From: Chalciporus piperatus
Taxonomy: Eukaryota; Basidiomycota; Agaricomycetes; Boletales; Boletaceae
Direction of reading: 5' to 3'
Assembly (NCBI GenBank): GCA_038093975.1
Contig: JBBPTG010000004.1
Location: 1 to 64,000, forward strand
Length of the DNA: 64,000 bases
The notes beneath the pieces are model-generated. The model had not been told where the DNA came from. It worked only from the letters and a program-made list of their open reading frames with translations, and searched no databases. Positions 44,509-57,449 of this stretch are shown in pieces. A program made the position numbers and the translations under genes. Every line of letters starts with the position of its first letter. Position 1 is the stretch's first letter.

Positions 44509-46854
44509 TTACAATGGCCAGTCGAGTTTCTCGCCGAAGTTCCAGTGAACAGCCTTGATAGATGTATACTCTTCCAAGGCATAGCTGCCAAGTTCGCGAC
44601 CTTCATTCATTACATCAGGCCAATCCCTCATCATGATAACGTAATACGATGACATACCAATCCCACTCTGCTTCTTGCCGCCGAAGGGCACGTTGTTGTT
44701 CAACAGATTGTACTGATTAACCCACACCTGAAACGGATGATCAGGTGTCGACACAGATCAAGAACACGATACCGCGTACAGTTCCAGCTTCAAGAGCAGA
44801 CGAAACCCGCATGCACTGGTTAGCATCATCTGCAAGGTTTGGTTGGTCGGCATTTGAAATAGTTCTATGAAATGTTATTACGCACTAGAATGAAGGCCTG
44901 CACCGAGACCATAGGTAGTATCGTTTGCCAAAGCTATCGCTTCTTCTTCCGTCTTGAACCGGCCGACAGATAAGACAGGTCCAAAGATCTGGAGTACGCT
45001 GTCAATAAATTGCGTAAGTCTGAATTACTGTGCGACATACCTCCTCCTGAACCTATATTACGTGCAATCAGCGAAATTCCCGGACTGTATCAGGTAAAAA
45101 TCTCACTATCTTCATGTTCTGCTTGATATCAGTGAATACTGGAGCGACATTTTCGTAAGTGGGTTAAAGAAGCCGAATAAAATGATCCTTACTGGTCGGG
45201 TCCACGAAAAACCCTTTTCCTGGGCGTTTCTGACCGCCAAGTGCTAGCTTCGCACCCTGAGCCTTACCATTCTCGATGTACCCCCATACTTTGTCGTACT
45301 GAGCCTTGGAGACCTATGTATTTTTTAAGTTCAAGGTGATGAAAGCCAAACGAAATGAACTGACAACAGGGCCACCTCCACTGCGTTCATCAAAGCCATC
45401 TCCGATCACAAGATCCTTGGCTTTTTGCACCAGCAGGGCTACAAACTTGTCATATATGGAGTCCTGCACGTACACACGAGACCCTGCCGTGCAATCTTGA
45501 CCAGTGTTGTATAGGATGCCCAAACATGCCCAGTTGGCTGCCTGGTCAAGATCTGCGGACTCAAAGATAAGATGTGGGGACTTCCCCCCGAGTTCTAGAG
45601 ACACCTATTTGCAATAATGTAATCATCAGCCTGCTGCCTTGGCGTCCATCGCCTCGCGGGAGTGGCATGTGCACGAACCTTCTTCAAATTGCTCTTAGCC
45701 GCAGCTTCCATAATCTTCCGGCCAGTAACAGTCGAGCCAGTGAAGGCCACCTTGTCAACGTCCATGTGGGCCGAAAGCGCTGCACCGCCAACTGATCCCA
45801 GAGAGGGAATCGTGTTCACGACGCCAGGTGGGAAGCTATTCATAAATATGAACGTGTTACATAATGGCCTCAGTGCTTTCAACGCTCTTACCCGGCCTCG
45901 GCAATGAGCTTGGACAGTAAGAGCGCTGTCAGAGGTGTCAATTCAGAAGGCTTCATGACGATTGTACATCCACAAGCAAGCGCGGGCGCGACTTTCCAGG
46001 CCCTGATGGGAGTTCATTGTGAGACTCTCGTGGTATGATAGATGGACCTACCACATGTTAATTGGATAATTCCAAGGGATGCTGTTAAACGATAAGGTAC
46101 GCAGGCGAAACAAATAAGTCTGGCACACATTTGTCCACAAACCCCGATTGGGTCATGCCTGGTGAATGCAAGCTTCTTTTTGTTATCAACTTCAATGGTC
46201 TGGTATGCATGTACACTTTGAATAGGACAAAGTTCTGAACGCGGCTGCAAGAATTACCTGCCCAAGTATCTTGTCCGCCCATCCCGCATAATAACGCAGG
46301 CACTGAATGCTATCACCGATGTCGAAGTCCCTGTCGAATATGGCTGAGGGATTTGGTGTATTGTCGGCTTTGTGCTATCTTACCTGGCTATCTTGACTGG
46401 CTTCCCGTTATTCAAACTTTCAACCTCAGCGAGGAGTTGTTGATCTCTCTCCATGAGGTCAGCAAGCCTGTTGATCAGGCGAGATCTCTCAAAGCCTGTG
46501 ACATTCTTGCCCCAGGTTGTATTGAAAGCTTCGCGAGCGGCTGCGACGGCAATGTCGATATCCGTCTTGGACCCTTGGATTCGGTGAACAGGGGTTGATC
46601 AGACGATCGCGCTTCTGGGGCATAAAAGAAGGATGTACCTGCTACGACGGGGCAGATCACCTGTTCGGTGGCCGGGTTGATCGCACTAGCATTATCATTG
46701 GCGCTGAGGAGGTATCGAAAGAGGATGGATAGACGAACTGGATGAGCTCTTTTGAGTCTGCAGATAGGACGAATTCGTTGTTGATGAAGAGGCCAGTGGG
46801 GATTTCGATTTCGCGTTGAGTGCCTGGGATAGCGATTTTCGCAGAGAGAGCCAT
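44509..46854 (-). CDS. Aldehyde dehydrogenase
   Basis: Many short exons from ATG at 46854 ([20 protein letters not shown]) to the stop at 44509. In order: [142 protein letters not shown] (catalytic glutamate), [20 protein letters not shown] (catalytic cysteine), [11 protein letters not shown] and [20 protein letters not shown]. All ALDH landmarks are present; about 500 aa. It oxidises aldehydes to acids with NAD(P)+. No transit peptide is evident, suggesting the cytosolic class. Divergent from COX8, with 386 bp between starts. Confidence 0.93.
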
Positions 46855-47240
46855 GGTCAAGGAGGGGAAAGCAAGAGAGCTGGAGATAGACCTTATGCCC
46901 ACGTTTATAGACAGGAGAGATTCAGCTGAGCCATTATCAACGCCGCAACCCCGCGATAAAATGCAGCCACATGGCACGATGATGCTAATGATACGCCGTC
47001 CGAGTTCGGATTCAAACTGAACTGACAGTACTAGACGAGTCCCACTGTCATCCTGGACCGTCTGATAGTTTGAACTTGCTCGTTGTCATTTTCTAAACTT
47101 GTTCCAACTTGACAGCAAGTGCCAAGTACTGTGTACCTAAGGTGTAAACCCGCAAATTCGCTACCTGGCGCAAACACCCGAACTTTCCCACGGTAGACCA
47201 GTCTTGAACACATCGTTCGCACTTGACAACACTCACCACA

Positions 47241-47580
47241 ATGCTCGCCCGTGCACCAGCCAGTCCGCGCTCCCAAGTCCCCCGTCTGCGTATCAGCTCA
47301 CCCGCTCGTTACGCACACGGCCATTACCACGTATGTCTTCCGTCGGACGTGTCCAAGTTTTCGTCCTAATCGGTCACTCGTATGATTTATCAAGCACTTG
47401 CCCTTTGCTTTCCCGGGCGAAAAACGCGCAGCTTTTGGCCTGAAGCTCTCTCTCTTCCTCCTCACAGGATTCAGCATCCCTTTTGCTGCTGCCGCATTCC
47501 AGCTGTAAGCTTCTTCCTTCTATTGTCAATGCTTACTCAACATGTCATCGTTCAGCCACAAGTCCGCCGGTGCTGCCTAA
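47241..47580 (+). CDS. COX8: Cytochrome c oxidase subunit 8 (COX8/VIIc type)
   Basis: Three exons: MLARAPASPRSQVPRLRISS with ARYAHGHYH, then HLPFAFPGEKRAAFGLKLSL with FLLTGFSIPFAAAAFQ, then LHKSAGAA and stop at 47578-47580. About 74 aa. The basic, acid-free N-terminus is a mitochondrial presequence. HLPF, the basic AAFGLKL turn, one transmembrane helix and the terminal LHKS are the family signature. It is a small accessory subunit in the inner-membrane oxidase. Its stop lies 85 bp from the convergent Dicer stop, so the 3' ends of the two transcripts probably overlap. Confidence 0.88.
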
Positions 47581-47665
47581 TAGTTTACCGGTTCTAACCA
47601 ATATGTATACACCTTTCCTAGACTCATATTCATTTCAGTCCTGAATATGCGACAGTCAGATCTCA

Positions 47666-50600
47666 TTACACTGCGATGCCGTTCTCTTCCGTCTCCGCGA
47701 ACATTTTTTTCGCCTTTGCTGGGTGTCCCTTGTGTGACCTTCGGTTCTCTCGACAATCACATGTCCTCGACAAAAAATCAGGATCACCTTGCAGTGCATC
47801 GAGTGCAAGCATTGACGTTGTACGCCCCGCTGCCTGTGCTGTCGCTGCAACGGTACTGGCTAAAGTGATTTGATGGACGAGACCTACGTATTAAGAACGT
47901 AAGCATGGTGTCCAGCACACTAGAAGTTGCTTACAATCACAACGTGTTTCCTGTGTCGTTGCACATCGTTCCTTTACGAGCTCGAACTGTTGACAACCGT
48001 GCGACTGCAGCAGCTCAAAGAGTATCTTCGTCGGATGATGTGATAACGTTTTCAACGTGATATGTCGGTCGTAGAATGGTTTCAGGACTTTGTCGAAAAA
48101 TTTCTCTGCTCCATCTAATGTGAATCCGTCCGAGACGTAAAGGGCTCCAATGATGGATTCCACGATGTCTGAGAGGGCCTGTCAAATGGTCCGATCAATG
48201 CTGTCCTCTGCCCAGTGACTAGCTAGTTTGCATACCTTCGGAGGCTCCACATCAAGCCAATATTGTCCGAGATTACCTTCCTCCGCAGCATCACCCTTGC
48301 CTTCTTGCTGTTTCGCCTCGAGTCGAGCGACATAAGTCTCAAACGTTGTCGCGAGGGCATAAGAGTCATAGTGAAGATATTCGTGCAATCCGCACGACAC
48401 ACACACGGCCGCAAGTGCTATATTGGAAACCATAGCTCCCTGAAAATCAGATTTGAAGAGTCCGCTTAGGTCATGAAACATGGCAGCACATACCTTCAAC
48501 AACGTCATCGCACCTGGTGACAAAGTGTCATCACGGGAGAATATGTATCGGACAGTCACTTGGTTTATCAGTACGAGAGACGATGACGAGCAAGGGAAGA
48601 CACACAAAAATCGAGAACAGCATCTCCAAGGAATTCCAGCCTTTCGTAGCAAATAGCGTCGTAACCTTCAACAGAAGCATGAGTCTGGAAATCTCATTTA
48701 AGGCTATATGCAGAGGGTCTATCAGGATAAAATTTTACCAGTGCTTGAGCTAAGAGATCAGGGACGCGGAACCGATACCCAATAATTGCCTCAACTGCTG
48801 TGGTCGTGCCATGTCGAAGTGGTCTTGTAAAAGTCGAGGGGGTTCCAATTGCCTTTCGGCGGAAATCCTGCCATTGCTGTATGAGGGGAATGGGTACCTG
48901 CAATGCCTTTGCAGCCTGGAGTGCGTTCTCCTGCCCCCCTGAAAGATACGCCGCTCCGATGATAGCCTCTGCAACATCAGCAATTGTCTAAAAATGAATA
49001 AGCGTATTAAAACCTGGACTAATCAGCGGTCAACGAGGTCACCAAGTACCTTGTCTCCCAACCATTGCACTGAATTCTCGTCTCGCGATTTTCTTTTCTT
49101 GGGCATGTTACTCCCTTTCCCCTCTTCATCTTGGCTGCCTGACGGCTGTTGGGCTTGCAATGCTTCCGTTGTGACGTTCGTCTCATCTCCGCTGGCTGTA
49201 GGGTCAGCATCGTTCGATTGGGGTAGAGGATCGACGGTGAAATTCGGGGGATTCCACAGCTTGTGGCTGAACGGTTTGCCTTGGATGTACTGAGGTAGAC
49301 CGATTCGATCAGCGCTCTGCATCAACACTCTATTACTGATGATGCGTTGGCGTGCGGCGTGCAAGGCCCCCTCGTGCTGCGCCGGGTTTGTGACGAAAAC
49401 GTAGGTAGACGCGAGATATTTCAGAAATGAATCACCTGAAATAGGTATGAGCTAAATAATGGGACGGTGATGGAGTTGAGGTCCGACCAAGAAGTTCAAT
49501 TCTTTCATAATCCACTTCAAACCCTGCGGAAGGCGCGGAGATGGCAGACAGCAAGATATTCTCGTGGATGGCATGCCCGAATAAGCTGGCGTTGAGCTCG
49601 TGGACAAGCAAGAAGTCTTCTAACCGTTTTGTGATGGAAGGAAGAAGAAGCGCAGTTCGGAAGGTGCTGGTGTATCACGTCAATATTCGGGTGGATGACT
49701 GAGACTAACAAGATTTAGTTCGTCACCTTGCAGGGATAGTAAATTTGGCACAAAGCTCCGGAATTAAATCTGGAAGAATATCAGCATCCCGATGTCGCCA
49801 GGGTTAAACCACGTTTACATTTCACGGCCGCTTTAACGGGCTCTGTGGCGGTGGCTCTGGTCCTTGGATTCAGGTGATTCCCAACCATGGCGGTTCCAGC
49901 TAACTCCATGAGGGGTTGGGAATATTCCGACAAGCCCTCGAAATTTTTTCTCCGAGCCTTGCAATATTCCACGAGGTTTGCATATTTTGCTTCTCGCTGA
50001 AACACCGTCGGTCATGAGGTCGACGGTAGCTTTAAACACGTACTGGACTATCGACGGGTTTGCTCAAAGGGGTCAAGTCTTGCCGCAGACGCGCGACAAA
50101 GTACCGCCGTGTGAACTCGACCAAACGGTCTTGGATGACGCTGTCATGCACGCTTTTCGCAGATGTCCGCAGCTCCTCTAGATCGAATTTTTCCATCCAC
50201 GTCTTCCCAGCAAGATCAACGGTATGCCAAGGAATATAATCCATGAGGCGAAGAAGATCCAAGGACTGGGGGTCGCTTTGATCCGGAAGGCTGAGCGGCG
50301 CAAACATGTAGGCCATCTGTTCTGCTGGGCAGACGAGTGGCTTGTTCGAGATTGCTCGGCATACACGCAGAGTAAACAGGTGAATAGCTTCCAGCTGTTG
50401 CTCATTGAACACGAGAGGTGGCCCACGGAGGTTTTGAATTGTCTCGGATGTACCCGGGAAGAAAAGTCGAAAGGAAGGGATGAACGGCAGTGGCTGACGA
50501 GTCAAGACCAAGATCGGAGCGTAATCACCACCCCGATCGGCTACGTAGACAATGAAAGGGAACAAATGGCGGTCGCCAAGACGAATGGAATTAGGCCAGA

Positions 50601-53034
50601 ACGCGGACCGCTTGCGAGGATAACAGCGGTTTCCAGAATCTTTGTCTGTTGCAAGCGCCACAGAACCCCCCACGACAGTGATGGGGTGATGTGATACTGG
50701 AAACAGCTTGTGATCGAACGCACCGCATCGGAATAGTTGGGCGCAAGCTTCATATGCAGCTGATCGACGAGCATGGGTAGGTGTCGACCGAACAGGCCCG
50801 GTCACCAGTCCGATCGGAAGGGTTGCAGGCAGGGTTACAATGCCGACCCATCTGCGGTTTTCTGCGCTAGGAACCTCGTGAGTGACCAACAAGGGCTCCC
50901 TGGAGATGCTCAATCCATTGGAAACGAATCGACAGAGCACTTCTAGAGCATCATCCTCATATAACCGCCTCCCGGTCACTGCATCTTCAATGAAAGGTTT
51001 TGAATCCATGTCACCCTCGTCGCTGAATTGGCGAGGAACTTGATTCGGTGCGAGCGGTGACGATGGAATAGGAACTCCTCCATGATGCAAAGTGACGGGT
51101 ATCCATCCTTCGTAGAACGTTCCTTCCGAAAACTGCGATAAAATGCGGCGATGCACGTCGTTGCCATTCTCCACTATGTGGACAAGGCAACTAGAAGGTA
51201 GGCATGCACGAGCGGAGGCGTATGAAAACGACAGTTGACTCTCGAAGGGATCATATCTATCGAAGATCAGATATAACACTGCCAGGGTTCCAAATCAGGA
51301 GCGAACCTCACAACGAGCAGGGCCGGAGGGACTTCCAAATCCTCTAGGTTTTTAGTCAATATCAAGAGGTTGTATTTGCCAGTTTCGAAACTTCGAAACA
51401 CGTCCATCTGCACTAACTAAGCAATACACGGCGCGCAGAGAGGAATGACAGACCTGGTGACGAATATCGACCACTGCGAGGTCACTGGTGACAGGAAGTG
51501 GCCGCAAGAAGTCCAGACCGTTGGACATTATGCGCAACATGTCAGTCATGATGATCGCAATTGAGCTATGCGACACTGTACAGATATAAATGAGAGCGTG
51601 CACCGAATGTAAAACATGCCCACCGAGTATAATACCACGAAACTTGTCCCCACAAGGCTCGTATGCCTTCAAAACCTGAACTAATCTGGCAAACTTTGGA
51701 GTAATATTGAAACCCGGTGATGAAGGGTTCGCATTGGGCATTGAAAACACCCAGTTCTCGATGAACCTTCGGACATTGTTCGATGTCTTCACTTTGGGAT
51801 CATCGTCATCATCATCGCATTTACGATTCATCCCGAGTTCATTCAATGCACGACGCCAAACGAGATCACTGGCGCAGGAACCCAACTCTTGCAAAACGTA
51901 CCGCGCATTCTTGAAGAGCGATTGACGTAAAGTTTGATCAGGATCCAATTGGCGAATATTCTGCGTGAGCCTGGTTTCAGTAACCAGGTGGATTGGCTCG
52001 TATTGAACGATGAGCTCTGAAGGACGTAACCGCTGAGGAACTGAAAATACAGTCTTAGCGTCGAGCAAGCGCTCCATCGTATCGGTATCAACGCCGGTCA
52101 TCGGGGAACTGAAGGCGAGGATTCTGGGTCTCACAAAGACACTCGGGCTCCAGGAAAACCACTCCAAGACATCAGTCAAGGGTAAGCCTTCCCGTAGGGC
52201 TAGTGGGGCCTCAGCTATTACGAGAGCAAACAACTGGGACATCGTGCACACTCCTCGAGTGATGAGACTGAGTATCGTCTGCCGATGAAACTCGTGAACG
52301 TGGTTCAAGCGAGCAAGGGTTGATCTACTCACGTCGACAGAACACACGACAACCTGGTTCTGTATGATATCCGACCAACGTGCGGGATCAGTGGGGCCGT
52401 GGCATGCGGCAACCTTCAAGCGAGACTTGACGGCTATTTTCATTGCTAACTCATCGACGTGGGCACCATTGCTAAGTCCATGTAATGAGTGTATTGAGAA
52501 AGTTGCCAAGGAGAGCGACATACAGAACTATCATAATAGACACCTGCCGACAAGAAGACTCCAGATTCGACTGCGTGGGCAGGTTGTGAGAAGCCCATAT
52601 TAGAAATTTGGAGGAGAGGTCAACATCATCTGCTCGCCATGTCAGTAACCGTAGCAAACATAATATGAAGACTGTGTACCATCCGAGGGGCTGCATATGG
52701 CGATTGCTAACGTCGCTCGCGTCAACGGATTTCTTCGAGTTTCATCAAGCACTCACTATTTCGAATCTTGGCGACCTCGAGTATCTGGTCGGCTGAGTAA
52801 AACCCGGTGGATAAACCAGACGGAGTGTTTTCGTACACTGGTGGCAAGGTACTTTTCACCCTTTTCGAGGGCCGAATCGAATGGGTGTCATTATCTGGGC
52901 TATTTGACCGCCTGGCACGTTTCACAGGGGGCGTTTCATTGGTGCTATCCAAGGTTAGCTCGCTGATGATACTTCCCGAACTTGTTGGTTGATTGTCCTG
53001 AGAGTTGAAGTGTGTTGTTGACATTCCTTCGAAT
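47666..53034 (-). CDS. Dicer-like RNase III with a degenerate helicase region
   Basis: Start chosen at MSTTHFNSQDNQPTSSGS (53034); stop at 47666; many exons, roughly 1500 aa. The helicase region (about 52800-51200) keeps the outline of Dicer but not its motifs. At motif II the sequence is LVIAEAPLAL where DECH is expected, before PRILAFSSPMTGVD. At the C-terminal helicase lobe it reads VQMDVFRSFETGKYNLLIL then LTKNLEDLEVPPALLVVR and SYASARA where GRxxR is expected. A Dicer dimerisation domain follows. Both RNase III domains look active: YERIELLGDSFLKYL with DVAEAIIGAAYL, and YERLEFLGDAVL with SDIVESIIGALYV. The C-terminus has a short dsRNA-binding-like segment. The enzyme should cut double-stranded RNA into small RNAs. 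N-terminal exons before about 52500 are uncertain. Confidence 0.85.
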
Positions 53035-53253
53035 TCCTTTTTGTGTCTTTCCGGACTTTGAGCATTGACGGTTAGATGGAAGCAGGGACAGTTCGACTTT
53101 AAGTTTGAGCAAGGGTCAGTGTCGGTCGCACTGTAAGAGCCAAGTATGATCAAATACTCTCAAATAGGGATATTCAGTCCAAGATCCAAGTCCCCACATC
53201 TTGCTTCCCACATCCATGTTGCCCTTCACATAGCGGCATTCTAGACGACTTTC

Positions 53254-54762
53254 ATGCGGTTTCCCGTTGACATGCTGAACAATGCTCCGATAGTACTCTC
53301 ACTGGCCGAGCAACTCAGCTCAGACCCTCCCTCGCCGAAACCCACACCGAGGCGCCCACTTGGTTCTGACCCTTGTCTTCCTGCGCGACTCCCGTCTACC
53401 GGTTCGTTTATTCGCTTGTCCCTTCACGCTGTTGCCAACTTTCTCAAGCTTTCTTACAGCGGGAAGCCTGCCAAGCAGCTCCCAAGGCCATCCTCCATCA
53501 GTTGCGCCGCAGCCCTACCCCACCCTCTAGCCCAATCCTAGAACTAGTCCCTGAAGGAAGCTCAACGCGCGATGGACAAAATGGTTCATCGCCTACTGCC
53601 TCTCCAACATTACCAACCACACCGTTTTCTTGGCGCAACAGTCTTCCAACGTTCAATTCGTCTAGGTCGTGGAAGGAGCCCCAGGTATGAGTATCCACTC
53701 CTGATCGACCTCTGTGTCCTCACATATCATAGCCTTTCGAGATCTTCAGAGCCATTGAGCACAAAGATATCATGTTTCTCATGGAAATCCGAGACAGAGC
53801 ATTTCCGGTAAGTTTTTAAGACCCGAGGGACATGCAACCTCATCTAATGACTTGTAGCTTCTTCTACGCAAAACTGGGGACGCCACTCCACTTCTCCATG
53901 CCATGAGGATTGGTCAATCTCACCGCGACGTAGCCATAATTCTCCTCGGTGCCTTCTCACGTTGGATAAATCACCTGGACGACAGCGAGGTGCAGTTACC
54001 GAAGACCAGGGTAATACTCAAAGCCCTGAGTACGAGCAGGCCTCATCGCTGATTTGTCGGCTGACCTCCGGTTAGGAACGAATCTCAAACTTGCAATTGA
54101 TTATGGGTTGCACAAATCACAGAGCGATCTGATAGCTTCGTTCTTACAAACGTTGGTAATGAGTGAAGGTGATAAGTGGGTACGGGCACAGGTAGCCACA
54201 GTTTCCCTTGCGTTACGATCGGGTACAGCTGGTAAGCCTGTCAGCACAGCTGCCGCTGCGGTAAGAAGGTTTGCGACCAAGGAACTCAGCAAGGCCGATG
54301 CCATAGCTGCCCTTGAAGACTAGTCAGTTTGCTGTCTCATCCGTTTACGATTCAGCACTAAAAGCATTTCAATCAGCGTGGCCAACGCCACCGCGGACTT
54401 ACTGTTGCTCAGTGCCTGGTCGATGGCTCTCGAAACTATCGAAAGCGAGCAGATACCAGTCAGTATCAGAAACTGCAGCCTCTGTTACACAGTGTTCACT
54501 CCCTCCAGTTTTATTACTTCGCGCGGGATGACAGAGTTTTCAGAACCTTTGCTGAGCGCCTCGATACCCATCGAAGTGCAATACATCGCAATCTGAGTCG
54601 TCGTTTAAAGTGGCAGTTGCGTGTATTGCGCCAAGTTCTTGAAGGTCGAAATACGACGTACTCTGTCTGTGTGTCGTCACTTCTGTTGTCTGTATACTGA
54701 TAAGCCTACAGGCCAAGGTCGAGCTTCTCGTGGGTGAGCTTGATCAAGGAGACGGTGTCTAA
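53254..54762 (+). CDS. Conserved fungal protein of unknown function
   Basis: Starts MRFPVDMLNNAPIVLSLAEQ; exons join through RLPST-AFLQREACQAAPKA and FNSSRSWKEPQ-PFEIFRAI, giving about 400 aa. The N-terminal 110 residues are proline/serine-rich. The rest is helical and well ordered: EHKDIMFLMEIRDRAFPLLL, GDATPLLHAMRIGQSHRDVA, IILLGAFSRWINHLDDSEV, TNLKLAIDYGLHKSQSDLIA, FLQTLVMSEGDKWVRAQVAT, KELSKADAIAALEDYVANAT, FYYFARDDRVFRTFAERLDT and LRQVLEGRNTTY. I recognise no named domain. The tidy ORF, clean introns and short divergent spacing to the Dicer gene (219 bp) argue that it is real. Confidence 0.8.
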
Positions 54763-55114
54763 TCCACAGGGACCGTTCGCTTGTAATTTAAAGACGCGAT
54801 ACTTATTTTTGAGGGGTCGCCCTGGGACTATATTGGTTAAGCATCATCCTCTTTGTGATACTTGCTCGTAAAAGGTGCCCTCCGGATTCCAGTTCACATC
54901 CAACGGGGCGTATCATCGAGCAGAGAATGATGCATCTTATGTCCGGACATTCGTGTTCCTGGAATGACCTCGCATGCTATGAACTCCTCACTCTAACATG
55001 CGAGACTTTTGTGTCCTTGGCATACATTACACTTTGACGAATAAAATGACGAATTCATGCGAGAATCCATGCTAATTGGTTCAATGTCCCAGAAGGAAAA
55101 GAATGGTGTCTAAA
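54763..55114. other. Intergenic region
   Basis: About 350 bp between two convergent genes; no gene or RNA seen. Confidence 0.5.
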
Positions 55115-55939
55115 TCAAAGGAGCAACTTCATGCCTGACCACCATGACCAACCGCCAATTAAACCTAGGCTAACGAACGCAAACGACAATTTCAGTTGGA
55201 TGACGGTATACAACCAGATTGTCGCAAACTGGGGACACTGCATATTCCCGGCGTGAGCTAGAATTCGAGTTTGAAAGAGGGATTATACCTGGGCTATGTT
55301 CTTCAACCACGACCCCCGGTTGACAAGCCATATCATTCGTGGCCCGACGCCGAGTGAGAGTAATAACAGCCCAAGCTGAACCATTGTATTGTTCTTATGA
55401 CGGATGGCTGGTGAGCTGTTGTAAGTATATGAGCCCCGGGGACCTGATTCAATGGACACACTGTAGAACATGAAGACCGCCATGACTTTCATTGCGATGA
55501 GTTCAGCTTTCATGATTAGACTGGAAGGAAACATACTTGGAAATGTGTTCACGAGCCTGTAAAGGATATCATTGACAGTCGGATTTTTTCCATACTGATG
55601 GTGAATCAAACTTGCAACAGGGGTCGCGTGCGAGGGTCAGTCTGAACGACCTATGCACCGACACACTCACATATCCATCATGACGAGGAAGAAGGTGTGG
55701 GGTATAATAATCATCATAGCATTGAAAATCTCTTCCGCGAGTGGGACTGGCTCATCCTCCCCTGACATTGGAGCAGGCGTGTGTGCTGGCGTTGCATAGC
55801 CAGCATCCTCAGGCTTGAACCTTTCAAGCAAACCGCTTTCCCGTATCAACCGCCATTTCTCCTCCTCGGGTATCTCAATAAGTGGTTTCTGTTCTGCGGG
55901 TGATTTAGACTTGTTCTTGCGGTTCTTCGGGGTCGACAT
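55115..55939 (-). CDS. Small multi-pass membrane protein, unknown
   Basis: Start at MSTPKNRKNKSKSPAEQKPL (55939). A charged cytosolic-type N-terminus (EIPEEEKWRLIRESGLLERF) is followed by four likely membrane segments: AMMIIIPHTFFLVMMDM, LIAMKVMAVFMFYS, LGLLLLSLGVGPRMIWLV and LSFAFVSLGLIGGW. The end is WWSGMKLLL. Introns are visible before IHHQYG, after SIES and after KNIAQ. About 235 aa. I know no function. It could be an ER or organelle membrane protein. Divergent from the FAF1-like gene, with only 93 bp between starts. Confidence 0.75.
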
Positions 55940-56032
55940 GAGTGAAGCGGATAAAGTTGTGGGACATGACAAGTTCAAGTTGAGACCTAGACTTTGTTTG
56001 CTCCTGGCAACAAATACCCAAAAGTCCAGACT

Positions 56033-57144
56033 ATGACCACCGACTCCGAGGTGCGGGAAAGACTCCTCAACGCACTAAATGCTCATGGGCACCAATTTCT
56101 TAAATCCTTCGACATTCCCTCGTCAAAAAACAAAGGAAATCTTTCAAGCACACAGGAATCAGACTCGGATGAGGAAGAATGGAGAGGTTTGGCCTCTGGC
56201 AGCTCGGAGATAGGATCGGACGAGCACAACGATGACGACGGTGTGTAAACGAAATTGCTCAAGCTTGTACCTATCCTCTAACTTTTCACAGGTTTCGAGC
56301 AAGACGATGATGGCTTCACTGCAGGTTCTTCACGGACCCCAGATGTGATGGTATTCACCGAACCTCGAAGCAAGCCGCCAGAAGCCCAACTCTCCACCAA
56401 GGAGCTTAGGAAATCCTTTATGGTATACCGATTCTGATGTTGTGGAGTCGTACTTACCCTTCCCTAGTCGTCCAAAGTCACCATTATCACGTCAACTTCG
56501 ACGGAACCAGCATCCAGGGAGAAGAAATCCCAAGAAGATTTAGATGATGAACGGTATGTGTTTTACCCTGAGCCATGTCCGTCTGGATTTCTGATCTTCT
56601 AGCAAGGACGGACGCCCAAAATGATGCGATTCTACATCGATTGATTCATACCAAACTACTGTCAGGATCGCTGGATCGCGAACTCGATATTAACCATGCT
56701 CAAAGAGAGAAGGCGCTGGGAGGGCGTGTATTGGAATTATCAGGAAAGGCCCGGCTCGGTAAAGGCGATAGTGTAGTCCGCGCGGAGGAACACAATAAAG
56801 CGGCAAAACATGTGCGCGAGGGGTTGCTGCGAAAAAAGCGGGAGCAAGAACAGAAAGCTTTTGAGGAGGCAAGGATCCACGCACTCATCTTATGCGTTTC
56901 TTGTTGGCTGAACCTGGAATAGGCTAAAAATTTGGGCAACTACCATCCGACTCTCAAGCGACTATACGACTCAAATTCGGCTTCGGCCCCAAAAAAGAAG
57001 CGAGTCAGGGGTTTAGGGATGGGAGTCGGAAAGTTCGTTGGAGGAACGCTGAAGCTTAGCCGTGACGAAGTCGCATCCGTGATAGGGTCAGGAAAGCGAT
57101 CTGGGCAAGACCGCCGTCAAGGGAAACGCATATCCAAGCGTTAA
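56033..57144 (+). CDS. FAF1-like 40S ribosome assembly factor
   Basis: Starts MTTDSEVRERLLNALNAHG. The N-terminal half is acidic (QESDSDEEEWRGLASGSSE). Further on are AEEHNKAAKHVREGLLRKKR, EQEQKAFEEAKNLGNYHPTL and, at the C-terminus, VGKFVGGTLKLSRDEVASVI with the basic end DRRQGKRISKR. The VGKF..G.L.LS..E block followed by a basic tail is the signature of yeast Faf1 and human C1orf131 (DUF4602), nucleolar proteins in 18S rRNA maturation. Two or three introns of about 50 nt interrupt it. The exon around 56540-56660 is the least certain. Confidence 0.78.
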
Positions 57145-57449
57145 GAAATGGATTCATGGTCGGTTCAGTGTGTTTTACGAGCACCAAGCCTAGCCTACGT
57201 GCTTCCCCTCAAGATATAATCATGCATACAGTTACAATCACAACGACACTCGTATAAATAATCTTGAACGTTACATGTGGAGAGCGTGCATCCCCTCGCT
57301 GATATCAGGTTCATCGACCTGATGGACAGCAGGATGAGCGAGTGCGTAATCCCTGCCCTGCCCCGATCGCCTGTCGTCAGGAATTGCACCTAGGGCACTT
57401 ATGTACCATGCTTCAGATTATGGGAGATACGACTGGAGGACCAATGGAC

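Noticed and set aside
47666..53034. Two separate genes, a helicase-like one and an RNase III one
   Set aside because: The exons splice in frame across 51250-51420 and follow the normal Dicer domain order, so one gene is simpler.
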